Notes: a model not told the origin generated them from the letters alone. DNA of 64,000 nt from Hemibagrus wyckioides (GCF_019097595.1 NC_080727.1:12251001-12315000), one strand, 5' to 3'; shown: positions 20,501 to 34,800, counted from the stretch's first letter. Numbers and translations are program-made.

Positions 20501-23500
20501 TACACTCATATATTTATTCTTTCACTCCATTATTCACTCCTACACTCATATATTTATTCTTTCACTCCATTATTCACTCCTACACTCATATATTTACTCT
20601 TTCACTCCATTATTCACTCCTACACTCATATATTTATTCTTTCACTCCATTATTCACTCCTACACTCATATATTTACTCTTTCACTCCATTATTCACTCC
20701 TACACTCATATATTTATTCTTTCACTCCATTATTCACTCCTACACTCATATATTTACTCTTTCACTCCATTATTCACTCCTACACTCATATATTTATTCT
20801 TTCACTCCATTATTCACTCCTACACTCATATATTTATTCTTTCACTCCATTATTCACTCCTACACTCATATATTTATTCTTTCACTCCATTATTCACTCC
20901 TACACTCATATATTTATTCTTTCACTCCATTATTCACTCCTACACTCATATATTTATTCTTTCACTCCATTATTCACTCCTACACTCATATATTTATTCT
21001 TTCACTCCATTATTCACTCCTACACTCATATATTTATTCTTTCACTCCATTATTCACTCCTACACTCATATATTTATTCTTTCACTCCATTATTCACTCC
21101 TACACTCATATATTTATTCTTTCACTCCATTATTCACTCCTACACTCATATATTTATTCTTTCACTCCATTATTCACTCCTACACTCATATATTTATTCT
21201 TTCACTCCATTATTCACTCCTACACTCATATATTTATTCTTTCACTCCATTATTCACTCCTACACTCATATATTTATTCTTTCACTCCATTATTCACTCC
21301 TACACTCATATATTTATTCTTTCACTCCATTATTCACTCCTACACTCATATATTTATTCTTTCACTCCATTATTCACTCCTACACTCATATATTTATTCT
21401 TTCACTCCATTATTCACTCCTACACTCATATATTTATTCTTTCACTCCATTATTCACTCCTACACTCATATATTTATTCTTTCACTCCATTATTCACTCC
21501 TACACTCATATATTTATTCTTTCACTCCATTATTCACTCCTACACTCATATATTTATTCTTTCACTCCATTATTCACTCCTACACTCATATATTTATTCT
21601 TTCACTCCATTATTCACTCCTACACTCATATATTTATTCTTTCACTCCATTATTCACTCCTACACTCATATATTTATTCTTTCACTCCATTATTCACTCC
21701 TACACTCATATATTTATTCTTTCACTCCATTATTCACTCCTACACTCATATATTTATTCTTTCACTCCATTATTCACTCCTACACTCATATATTTATTCT
21801 TTCACTCCATTATTCACTCCTACACTCATATATTTATTCTTTCACTCCATTATTCACTCCTACACTCATATATTTATTCTTTCACTCCATTATTCACTCC
21901 TACACTCATATATTTATTCTTTCACTCCATTATTCACTCCTACACTCATATATTTATTCTTTCACTCCATTATTCACTCCTACACTCATATATTTATTCT
22001 TTCACTCCATTATTCACTCCTACACTCATATATTTATTCTTTCACTCCATTATTCACTCCTACACTCATATATTTATTCTTTCACTCCATTATTCACTCC
22101 TACACTCATATATTTATTCTTTCACTCCATTATTCACTCCTAAACTCATATATTTATTCTTTCACTCCATTATTCACTCCTACACTCATATATTTATTCT
22201 TTCACTCCATTATTCACTCCTACACTCATATATTTACTATTTCACTCCATTATTCACTCCTACACTCATATATTTATTCTTTCACTCCATTATTCACTCC
22301 TACACTCATATATTTACTATTTCACTCCATTATTCACTCCTACACTCATATATTTATTCTTTCACTCCATTATTCACTCCTACACTCATATATTTATTCT
22401 TTCACTCCATTATTCACTCCTACACTCATATATTTATTCTTTCACTCCATTATTCACTCCTACACTCATATATTTATTCTTTCACTCCATTATTCACTCC
22501 TACACTCATATATTTATTCTTTCACTCCATTATTCACTCCTACACTCATATATTTACTCTTTCACTCCATTATTCACTCCTATACTCCTATATTTATTCT
22601 TTCACTCCATTATTCACTCCTACACTCATATATTTACTATTTCACTCCATTATTCACTCCTACACTCATATATTTATTCTTTCACTCCATTATTCACTCC
22701 TACACTCATATATTTACTATTTCACTCCATTATTCACTCCTACACTCATATATTTATTCTTTCACTCCATTATTCACTCCTACACTCATATATTTATTCT
22801 TTCACTCCATTATTCACTCCTAAACTCATATATTTACTCTTTCACTCCATTATTCACTCCTACACTCATATATTTACTCTTTCACTCCATTATTCACTCC
22901 TACACTCATATATTTACTCTTTCACTCCATTATTCACTCCTACACTCATATATTTACTCTTTCACTCCATTATTCACTCCTACACTCATATATTTATTCT
23001 TTCACTCCATTATTCACTCCTAAACTCATATATTTATTCTTTCACTCCATTATTCACTCCTACACTCATATATTTATTCTTTCACTCCATTATTCACTCC
23101 TACACTCATATATTTACTCTTTCACTCCATTATTCACTCCTACACTCATATATTTATTCTTTCACTCCATTATTCACTCCTAAACTCATATATTTATTCT
23201 TTCACTCCATTATTCACTCCTACACTCATATATTTATTCTTTCACTCCATTATTCACTCCTACACTCATATATTTATTCTTTCACTCCATTATTCACTCC
23301 TACACTCATATATTTATTCTTTCACTCCATTATTCTCCTACACTCATATATTTATTCTTTCACTCCATTATTCACTCCTAAACTCATATATTTATTCTTT
23401 CACTCCATTATTCACACCTAAACTCATATATTTATTCTTTCATATATTTATTCATATATTTATTCACTCCATATTACATATTACAATAATTCACTCCTAC

Positions 23501-24165
23501 ACTCATATATTTACTCTTTCACTCCCTTATTCACTCCTACACTCATATATTTATTCTTTCACTCCATTATTCACTCCTACACTCATATATTTATTCTTTC
23601 ACTCCATTATTCACTCCTACACTCATATATTTACTCTTTCACTCCATTATTCACTCCTACACTCATATATTTATTCTTTCACTCCATTATTCACTCCTAC
23701 ACTCATATATTTATTCTTTCACTCCATTATTCACTCCTACACTCATATATTTACTCTTTCACTCCATTATTCACTCCTACACTCATATATTTATTCTTTC
23801 ACTCCATTATTCACTCCTAAATATTCACTCCTAATATACTCCTAAACTCATATATTTATTCTTTCACTCCATTATTCACTCCTAAACTCATATATTTATT
23901 CTTTCACTCCATTATTCACTCCTACACTCATATATTTATTCTTTCACTCCATTATTCACTCCTACACTCATACACTCACATACTTTTTCACTCCATTATT
24001 CACTCACTCCTTTATTCACTCATATATTTATTCTTTCACTCCATTATTCACTCCATCACTCGTTTATTTACTCCTTCACTAATGTATTTATTACTTCACT
24101 CCTATATTCACTTCTTTATTTATTCCTTTACTCCTTTCACTCCTTTATCTACTCCTGTATTCACT
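17578..24165. repeat. 40-bp minisatellite array, about 165 units
   Basis: The unit is CACTCCTACACTCATATATT joined to TATTCTTTCACTCCATTATT (40 bp). Common variants are TACTCT and TACTAT for TATTCT, TATTCC with CTATACTCCTAT, CTCCTTTATT, and CTAAACTC. The segment 20781-22140 holds about 34 consecutive identical units. Indels break the register at 20040-20260, and the right side from about 23330 decays progressively. Both edges show shortened or diverged units. None of the three forward registers of the consensus contains a stop, so long open frames are a by-product. Confidence 0.95.
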
Positions 24166-24545
24166 GGAATTTTTTTATTCATTTAAAAAAATAATCTTTC
24201 TTTTAAAATATAACCATAAATGAACATTTCCTATAAAAAGAAAAAAAGAATAGTGTGTGTAGAGCAGTGAGATAAAGGACAAAGGAAAGATAATCACTAC
24301 AGAGTGTTTCATTTTAAATATTTTTATTAATTTTATTGTAAAAAAAAAAAAAAGTAACAAAATGAGATATACTATATATAAAAATATATTATTTTTATTT
24401 ATTTTTTTCATTCGATGTCTGTAGGTATAATGAAGCTGACATCATCTTCTAGTCAGAAGAATCAGTATATCCTCATCTGATGCCTTTTTTTTCCCACATC
24501 ATCAGTGAAGTGATGTTTTCCAGAATTCATTCAGAATTGTCTCAG

Positions 24546-25499
24546 CTAGTCCATGTCCTGAAGTTCTCTGATAAACCACTTGTGGTTCAGGATCTCCTCG
24601 AACGTTGGCCGATTTTCAGGGTCGGGTTCCAGGCACCAGCTGATCAGCATGCAGCACTCTGTGTGTGCAGCCAGGAGACAGAGGTCCAGATCAATAAAAA
24701 GTCGTCAACAAAAAGAAATCCTGGAAAAAGGCATGTTCAAGCATCAGAGAAAAAGAGCAGAAACCATCAGTAAACACCATTCTCCAGCACATCCGGATCG
24801 TGTCTGTATCTACAGTTAATTGACCTATGTAGCTGGTGTAGACCTCGTCCGTGAGCAGGTCGCCACAGCTAAAGTCGATCAGCCTCACCTCTAGCGTAGA
24901 GGGATGTTAATGTTCTCCAGATTGATGTCATGGTGAAAAAAGCCGTGATCGCAGCAGTGACGGGCGGCCTCGACCACCTGCTCCATGATCTTCCGAGACT
25001 CATCTTCAGACAGCTTACTGTTGTTTAGATAACAGTACTCAATAAGGTCCATGCAGCAGTCGGGTCGCTCCAGCACCAGGATGAAGAACTCGGACATCTC
25101 AAACCATTCCAGCAGCTTTACCACGTTCTCACAGTAAGGCTTGGACACCATTACCATTAACGCCACCTCCAGAGGGAGGCTGTGTGTCTTTCCAGGCTAA
25201 ACACACACACACACACACACGGTTAGCATGGAGGGGATAAGTCTACAGTGTGCTAATCAGAGATGTAGGAGTGGAGAAGGTTTGGACTGACTCCAGACCA
25301 GCTCTTCCTCTGATCTTTAATCTGAATGAAAGTAATAAAATGTGACTCTGAGACGTGATTAAGTGCTGCGGTGTTTGTGAGGATGTTAGTAGCAACGAGT
25401 AAACACAAACATGGTCTTGGTGTAGATCTGCTCTGTGAGTTTACTTACGAAGGTGATGTACGTCTCGGAGATATCTTTGGCTACACATTTAATGGCCAC
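24546..25499 (-). pseudogene. PIM-like Ser/Thr kinase, decayed
   Basis: The minus-strand exons resemble PIM-family kinases, constitutively active Ser/Thr kinases expanded in fish. Exon 25449-25499 (acceptor and GTAAGT donor intact) gives VAIKCVAKDISETYITF with the catalytic Lys. The exon from 25196 gives PLEVALMVMVSKP, VVKLLEWFE, FFILVLERPDC and the catalytic loop HHDINLENI, where PIM kinases have HRDIKxEN. A one-base shift near 24900 then separates it from STLEVRLIDFSCGDLLTDEV, where DFG is DFS. The activation segment after TSY and most of the C-lobe are missing. The end, SWCLEPDPENRPTFEEIL and NHKWFIREL, with a TAG at 24546-24548, is again good PIM sequence. No glycine-loop exon was found upstream. 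Altered loop residues, the shift and the deletions argue for a dead copy. Confidence 0.75.
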
Positions 25500-25503
25500 C
25501 TAC

Positions 25504-25990
25504 ACATGAACACAACACAGTGAATCAGTTTTACAGCAGCACTTTACTAACAAACACACACACACTCACACACACACAGTAGTTCAGTTCAATAGAAATA
25601 AGTGTGAAAGAGCCTCATGTTGTCCTCATGGTGTCTTTTGTGAATGAGATGTGTGTTTGTGGAGAGCATGGCTGTGTGTGAGGAGGATGTGCTGAATGCC
25701 AGCATCTGGAGTTTATATTATATTATATATTATATTATATATATCTGAACAGAAAGATTTAATCTGACCAAATCAACCACCAGCGGTGACATATACATCA
25801 GCCATTTAGGGAAAATGCAGAGAGAGAGAAATCTATTCCCAGAGTCCACACTCTGCATGTGGATCTCCTCTGATGGCTATGAGGTCACTAGCTACAGGAT
25901 GCAGCACTGGACACACCTCACTAAGTCATTTAGAGATGCTAACGCTAGTACAGTATGTGTGGACTGTAATCTACTGTGCTGTGAAGGGTG
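25504..25990. other. spacer between the PIM-like and Sec16-like parts
   Basis: (AC)n near 25555-25580 and an AT-rich stretch at 25720-25750. The PIM glycine-rich loop exon would be expected here but was not found. Confidence 0.45.
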
Positions 25991-26660
25991 GAACTGGGGC
26001 AGAGCTACACTCTGAGAATCTTCCAACTGATGAAGTTTTTTCAGCCACTCGATATCTTTATTTTTCACCTCTTCCAGCAGTGTATCACTGCACAAATAAG
26101 CTGCACAAATTTCACAAATATGCCTCACCTTTTTCCTATCTTGAGTGTCCTTATCAGTTCGGAATCGGCGCGTGAAGGACATCGGATGAGTTCTGCAGCT
26201 ATGGTCTCGCAGTACTGCAGCGCCTGAGCAGAATGTCCAAGGTTCGAAAAGCTCAAAGGCATAAATGAACTTCAGACCCTGAGACAGACAGACAAGCGTT
26301 TCTCAGTGCCATGTTTTCTCGACACAATCCAGGAAACAGAGAAGAAAAAGTCACACCTGGAAGCGTTTCTGGCCGAAGCCTGAGGTCAGAGACAGCACAT
26401 ACAAATTACCGTTTACATCCCATTAGTCCATAGTCTTGGTATGATCCTAGCTCCACCTGCACCAGCATTAAGCAGATATATGCTGCATATGTCCAGTTTC
26501 TGGAAGCTAAAATGGAAAAACAAACATCAGCATCCATAAACATGTCCATTTTATTAGGAACACACACACAGCTTGTCCTTTCATGCAGTTATCCAATCAG
26601 CCAATTGCATTCCTGAAATCTGAAGTCGCCATGGTTACAGTTGCGGACATCATTGAGATT

Positions 26661-26689
26661 TTTCTCCCTGATGATCCATCAGGGAGAAA
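26661..26689. repeat. short hairpin, 13-bp arms
   Basis: TTTCTCCCTGATG, spacer ATC, CATCAGGGAGAAA: a perfect inverted repeat inside the Sec16-like remnant. Confidence 0.8.
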
Positions 26690-26832
26690 TTCTCCATTGC
26701 TATTACAGAAGATTTCCATAATAGACCAGAAAAAGAAAGATTTCAGTTGCTGGGGTTCATCCAGGAGGAGCAAACATTCCGACGTTTCTCCTGTATAAAC
26801 CTCATCAGCTTGTCCTTCTGCATAGCAGCCCT

Positions 26833-26861
26833 GTAACACACACACACACACACACACACAC
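26833..26861 (-). repeat. (AC)n microsatellite
   Basis: Dinucleotide tract in an intron of the Sec16-like remnant. Further small tracts lie at 25199-25221 (AC) and 27447-27486 (ATC). Confidence 0.8.
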
Positions 26862-27673
26862 TGTGATCTGCTTCAGAACGTTATTACTGCTGAAACCCTG
26901 AGCGTGTGAGAAGAGAAAGAGCATCTCACCTCAACAGAGGACCTGGGAATGCTAAGACCTCTCCAGCAGACCGGTGTTTCGGGTATGCTAAGACCTCTCC
27001 TGCAGACCGTTGTTTCTCATTACACTGTAGGACCACAGAGTTTCCTGGAGTCAAACAGAGGAAGACATGTTGTTGATGACGACTCAAAGAGCTAAAAGTA
27101 CAGTGAGCCATGGAGCTTTCAGGAGTGTCAGTGTGTCGTACCTGTACTGCATGAAAAATCCCCAGCTTCTTGTTTTTCAGGAAAAGGCACAAAAACCTCA
27201 GCACCGTTGTTCATTATGAGCATCGTCCTCGTTTTCACTGAATCTCACTGGATCTCGCTTTCACTCCAAATCTACACAACAACAGCAGAAGGTTAGAGAG
27301 TTAGAGCTGTTCCTCTCCTTAAACTCAGACTTATTTCTATAAAGTGTGAGTGTTCGCTTCGCTCTTCTGTCTCACAACTAATAAAAGTGATGAATTGAAG
27401 TGATAAACAGAGGAAAGTGCAGTTACACTCCAAACACACAGCATTTTATTCAGCTACACTTCATCATCATCATCATCATCATCATCTCAACGCAGGAGGA
27501 ACAGAAAGAGCTTTTTACTAACTCTAGGTGACTTTAGGAAGCACTTTTTTTCTAAAACCTATACAGTTTTCTTTAGAAAATCTTTAAAATCTGTTTTAAT
27601 TTAAACTAAAGCTCCTCTCACCTCAGCCGCCATTTCGATGAATAACAGTCACATGACGATCAAGGACTTCTAG

Positions 27674-27699
27674 GAACGTTCTACAGTTCGAGAACGTTC
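27674..27699 (-). promoter_or_regulatory. heat-shock element cluster
   Basis: TTCgaGAAcgTTC at 27687-27699 is a perfect three-unit heat-shock element, and GAAcgTTC at 27674-27681 adds a second two-unit block. They sit 40-70 bp upstream of the ATG of the minus-strand MAAE exon. A CRE-like GACGTCAT follows at about 27706. HSF binding is inferred from sequence only. Confidence 0.5.
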
Positions 27700-27714
27700 T
27701 CTAGGACGTCATAG

Positions 27715-28165
27715 GTGTGTTTAGATCTCATCTCCCACATGTGCCAAAGAATAAAAAAAAAGAAAAGAAAAAAAACACCAAACTACCAAAGTACCTGCTG
27801 CTTTAGCAGAGCGTTAGCACTGTAAGCTAACTTGACCACAGCGGCGTGAATAAAGAAACTACACATTTAAGGCATTTTTTTGTAAATGATATATATATAT
27901 ATATAAGCAATAACTCTTCATCCCTAAACGACTCAGAGCTGGATAAAAAATACACCATTCCTTGTCAGTGCTGTCCTTAGACATTTCTTAGGTGTAAGTA
28001 TAGGTTTCACTTCAGTATCCTTAACTAGTGGTAAATGAAGGCAGCAAGAAATTGTTCACTTAATAAAAAGCATATAGAGAATCGTGTTTTCGCTTCCACT
28101 GTGCGACACAGCAACCTCTGGCTCTCTCCAAGTGATTCTATGAAAAGTACTGCACTTTCATTTTT
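27715..28165. other. intergenic, no feature seen
   Basis: AT-rich with a short (TA)n at about 27889-27905. No coding signal. Confidence 0.4.
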
Positions 28166-28171
28166 ATTTTA

Positions 28172-28275
28172 TACAGCTTTTATTGCCATTTCAACCAAAT
28201 ATATAGCTGAAGCAGTCCATAGTGAAATGAGACAACATTTCTCCAGGACCTTGGTGCTACATAAAACAACATAGC
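28172..28275 (-). mobile_element. L2-like LINE 3' UTR fragment
   Basis: TTTATTGCCATTTCAACC, TATAGCTGAAGCAGTCCATA and AGGACCTTGGTGCTAC match the 3' end at 9405-9500. It stands about 110 bp left of the next array. Confidence 0.65.
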
Positions 28276-28387
28276 ACCATATAGCACCATAAAACAATAC
28301 AGAGCTAAGGACAGAAAGTAGTTGTTCTCACTACATCAAGCACAAAGTGTGCAGATGACACAACATTCATGCTGCGCATAACATTTA

Positions 28388-28779
28388 GACCTGTGCACTG
28401 TTATACAATATCACACTGTAACACACACACACACACACACTGCACTGTTATACATTATCACACTGTAACACACACACACACACACTGCACTGTTATACAT
28501 TATCACACTGTAACACACACACACACACACACTGCACTGTTATACAATATCACACTGTAACACACACACACACACACACACTGCACTGTTATACATTATC
28601 ACACTGTAACACACACACACACACTGCACTGTTATACATTATCACACTGTAACACACACACACACTGCACTGTTATACAATATCACACTGTAACACACAC
28701 ACACACACACACTGCACTGTTATACATTATCACACTGTAACACACACACACACACTGCACTGTTATACATTATCACACT

Positions 28780-28819
<40 letters not shown>

Positions 28820-31800
28820 TGTTATACAATATCACACTGTAAAACACACACACACACACACTGCACTGTTATACATTATCACACTGTAACACACACTGCA
28901 CTGTTATACAATATCACATTGTAACACACACTGCACTGTTATACATTATCACACTGTAACACACACTGCACTGTTATACATGATCACACTGTAACACACT
29001 GCACTGTTATACATTATCACACTGTAACACACTGCACTGTTATACATTATCACACTGTAACACACACTGCACTGTTATACATGATCACACTGTAACACAC
29101 TGCACTGTTATACATTATCACACTGTAACACACACTGCACTGTTATACATTATCACACTGTAACACACACTGCACTGTTATACATTATCAGACTGTAACA
29201 CACACTGCACTGTTATACATTATCACACTGTAACACACACTGCACTGTTATACATGATCACACTGTAACACACTGCACTGTTATACATTATCACACTGTA
29301 ACACACACTGCACTGTTATACATTATCACACTGTAACACACACTGCACTGTTATACATTATCACACTGTAACACACACTGCACTGTTATACATTATCACA
29401 CTGTAACACACACACACTGTTATACATTATCACACTGTAACACACTGCACTGTTATACATGATCACACTGTAACACACACTGCACTGTTATACATTATCA
29501 CACTGTAACACACACTGCACTGTTATACATGATCACACTGTAACACACACTGCACTGTTATACATGATCACACTGTAACACACACTGCACTGTTATACAT
29601 TATCACACTGTAACACACACTGCACTGTTATACATTATCACACTGTAACACACTGCACTGTTATACATTATCACACTGTAACACACACTGCACTGTTATA
29701 CATTATCACACTGTAACACACACTGCACTGTTATACATTATCACACTGTAACACACACTGCACTGTTATACATGATCACACTGTAACACACACTGCACTG
29801 TTATACATTATCACACTGTAACACACACTGCACTGTTATACATGATCACACTGTAACACACACTGCACTGTTATACATTATCACACTGTAACACACACAC
29901 ACTGTTATACATTATCACACTGTAACACACACTGCACTGTTATACATGATCACACTGTAACACACACTGCACTGTTATACATTATCACACTGTAACACAC
30001 ACACACTGTTATACATGATCACACTGTAACACACACTGCACTGTTATACATTATCACACTGTAACACACTGCACTGTTATACATGATCACACTGTAACAC
30101 ACACTGCACTGTTATACATTATCACACTGTAACACACACTGCACTGTTATACATTATCACACTGTAACACACACTGCACTGTTATACATGATCACACTGT
30201 AACACACACTGCACTGTTATACATTATCACACTGTAACACACACTGCACTGTTATACATTATCACACTGTAACACACTGCACTGTTATACATTATCACAC
30301 TGTAACACACTGCACTGTTATACATTATCACACTGTAACACACTGCACTGTTATACATTATCACACTGTAACACACACTGCACTGTTATACATTATCACA
30401 CTGTAACACACACTGCACTGTTATACATGATCACACTGTAACACACACTGCACTGTTATACATGATCACAGTGTAACACACACTGCACCGTTATACATGA
30501 TCACACTGTAACACACACTGCACCGTTATACATGATCACATTGTAACACACACTGCACCGTTATACATTATCACACTGTAACACACACTGCACTGTTATA
30601 CATTATCACACTGTAACACACACTGCACTGTTATACATTATCACACTGTAACACACACTGCACTGTTATACATTATCACACTGTAACACACACTGCACTG
30701 TTATACATTATCACACTGTAACACACACTGCACTGTTATACATGATCACACTGTAACACACACTGCACTGTTATACATGATCACACTGTAACACACACAC
30801 ACTGTTATACATGATCACACTGTAACACACACACACTGTTATACATGATCACACTGTAACACACACTGCACCGTTATACATTATCACACTGTAACACTGC
30901 ACTGTTATACATTATCACACTGTAACACACACTGCACTGTTATACATTATCACACTGTAACACTGCACTGTTATACATTATCACACTGTAACACACACTG
31001 CACTGTTATACATTATCACACTGTAACACACACTGCACCGTTATACATGATCACACTGTAACACACACTGCACTGTTATACATTATCACACTGTAACACA
31101 CACTGCACTGTTATACATGATCACACTGTAACACACACTGCACTGTTATACATGATCACACTGTAACACACACACACTGTTATACATTATCACACTTTAA
31201 CACACACTGCACTGTTATACATTATCACACTTTAACACACACTGCACTGTTATACATTATCACACTGTAACACACACACTGCACTGTTATACATTATCAC
31301 ACTGTAACACACACTGCACTGTTATACATGATCACACTGTAACACACACTGCACTGTTATACATGATCACACTGTAACACACACACACTGTTATACATGA
31401 TCACACTGTAACACACACACACTGTTATACATGATCACACTGTAACACACACTGCACTGTTATACATTATCACACTGTAACACTGCACTGTTATACATTA
31501 TCACACTGTAACACACACTGCACCGTTATACATGATCACACTGTAACACACACTGCACTGTTATACAAGATCACACTGTAACACACACTGCACCGTTATA
31601 CATGATCACACTGTAACACACTGCACTGTTATACATTATCACACTGTAACACACACTGCACTGTTATACAAGATCACATTGTAACACACACTGCACTGTT
31701 ATACATTATCACACTGTAACACACACACTGCACTATTATACATGATCACACTGTAACACACACACTGCACTGTTATACATTATCACACTGTAACACACAC

Positions 31801-34800
31801 TGCACCGTTATACATGATCACATTGTAACACACACTGCACTGTTATACATGATCACACTGTAACACACACACACTGTTATACATTATCACACTGTAACAC
31901 ACACTGCACCGTTATACATGATCACATTGTAACACACACTGCACTGTTATACATGATCACACTGTAACACACACTGCACTGTTATACATTATCACACTGT
32001 AACACACACTGCACCGTTATACATGATCACATTGTAACACACACTGCACCGTTATACAAGATCACATTGTAACACACACTGCACTGTTATACATTATCAC
32101 ACTGTAACACACACACACTGTTATACATTATCACACTGTAACACACTGCACTGTTATACATTATCACACTGTAACACACTGCACTGTTATACATTATCAC
32201 ACTGTAACACACACTGCACTGTTATACATTATCACACTGTAACACACTGCACTGTTATACATTATCACACTGTAACACACACTGCACTGTTATACATTAT
32301 CACACTGTAACACACTGCACTGTTATACATTATCACACTGTAACACACACTGCACTGTTATACATTATCACACTGTAACACACTGCACTGTTATACATTA
32401 TCACACTGTAACACACTGCACTGTTATACATTATCACACTGTAACACACTGCACTGTTATACATTATCACACTGTAACACACTGCACTGTTATACATTAT
32501 CACACTGTAACACACACTGCACTGTTATACATTATCACACTGTAACACACACTGCACTGTTATACATTATCACACTAACACACTGCACTGTTATACATTA
32601 TCACACTGTAACACACACTGCACTGTTATACATTATCACACTGTAACACACTGCACTGTTATACATTATCACTCTGTAACACACTGCACTGTTATACATT
32701 ATCACACTGTAACACACACTGCACCGTTATACATGATCACATTGTAACACACACTGCACTGTTATACATTATCACACTGTAACACACTGCACTGTTATAC
32801 ATTATCACACTGTAACACACACTGCACTGTTATACATGATCACATTGTAACACACACTGCACTGTTATACATTATCACACTGTAACACACACTGCACCGT
32901 TATACATGATCACACTGTAACACACACTGCACTGTTATACATGATCACACTGTATCACACACTGCACTGTTATACATTATCACACTGTAACACACTGCAC
33001 TGTTATACATTATCACACTGTAACACACACTGCACTGTTATACATTATCACACTGTAACACACACTGCACTGTTATACATTATCACACTGTAACACACTG
33101 CCCTGTTATACATTATCACACTGTAACACACACTGCACTGTTATACATTATCACACTGTAACACACACTGCACTGTTATACATTATCACACTGTAACACA
33201 CACTGCACTGTTATACATGATCACACTGTAACACACACTGCACTGTTATACATGATCACACTGTAACACACACACACTGTTATACATGATCACACTGTAA
33301 CACACACACACTGTTATACATGATCACACTGTAACACACACTGCACCGTTATACATTATCACACTGTAACACTGCACTGTTATACATTATCACACTGTAA
33401 CACACACTGCACTGTTATACATTATCACACTGTAACACACACTGCACTGTTATACATTATCACACTGTAACACACACTGCACTGTTATACATTATCACAC
33501 TGTAACACACACTGCACCGTTATACATGATCACACTGTAACACACACTGCACTGTTATACATTATCACACTGTAACACACACTGCACTGTTATACATGAT
33601 CACACTGTAACACACACTGCACTGTTATACATGATCACACTGTAACACACACACACTGTTATACATTATCACACTTTAACACACACTGCACTGTTATACA
33701 TTATCACACTTTAACACACACTGCACTGTTATACATTATCACACTGTAACACACACACTGCACTGTTATACATTATCACACTGTAACACACACTGCACTG
33801 TTATACATGATCACACTGTAACACACACTGCACTGTTATACATGATCACACTGTAACACACACACACTGTTATACATGATCACACTGTAACACACACACA
33901 CTGTTATACATGATCACACTGTAACACACACTGCACTGTTATACATTATCACACTGTAACACTGCACTGTTATACATTATCACACTGTAACACACACTGC
34001 ACCGTTATACATGATCACACTGTAACACACACTGCACTGTTATACAAGATCACACTGTAACACACACTGCACCGTTATACATGATCACACTGTAACACAC
34101 TGCACTGTTATACATTATCACACTGTAACACACACTGCACTGTTATACAAGATCACATTGTAACACACACTGCACTGTTATACATTATCACACTGTAACA
34201 CACACACTGCACTATTATACATGATCACACTTTAACACACACACTGCACTGTTATACATTATCACACTGTAACACACACTGCACCGTTATACATGATCAC
34301 ATTGTAACACACACTGCACTGTTATACATGATCACACTGTAACACACACACACTGTTATACATTATCACACTGTAACACACACTGCACCGTTATACATGA
34401 TCACATTGTAACACACACTGCACTGTTATACATGATCACACTGTAACACACACTGCACTGTTATACATTATCACACTGTAACACACACTGCACTGTTATA
34501 CATGATCACACTGTAACACACACTGCACCGTTATACATTATCACACTGTAACACACTGCACTGTTATACATTATCACACTGTAACACACACACACTGTTA
34601 TACATTATCACACTGTAACACACTGCACTGTTATACATTATCACACTGTAACACACACTGCACTGTTATACATTATCACACTGTAACACACACTGCACTG
34701 TTATACATTATCACACTGTAACACACTGCACTGTTATACATTATCACACTGTAACACACACTGCACTGTTATACATTATCACACTGTAACACACTGCACT

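Larger units (their letters stand above)
25993..27633 (-). pseudogene. Sec16-like (ACE1/central conserved domain) remnant
   Basis: Several minus-strand pieces line up in order with the central conserved domain of Sec16, a scaffold of ER exit sites. A start exon MAAE (27622-27633) has a GTGAGA donor. An exon at 26936-27045 contains AGEVLAFPGPLLR (Sec16 has a conserved FPGPL). A piece from about 26830 gives KDKLMRFIQEKRRN. A short exon near 26365-26386 gives FGQKRFQ. The next gives LKFIYAFELFE then, one base out of frame, SAQALQYCETIAAELIR, matching the Sec16 YA-x-AL-YCE helix pair. An exon near 25993-26135 gives CSDTLLEEV and DIEWLKKLHQLE, like the Sec16 SDP-x-PDWLKKL end. The frameshift, a stop in the second exon and the missing central helices suggest a pseudogene or a very fast-changing paralogue. 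The identification rests on short motifs. Confidence 0.45.

Noticed and set aside
17556..22823. A 1,755-codon open frame rich in His, Tyr, Phe and Ser
   Set aside because: It is the 40-bp minisatellite read through. All forward registers lack stops, the protein has a 40-residue period set by the DNA unit, and there are no splice or start signals.
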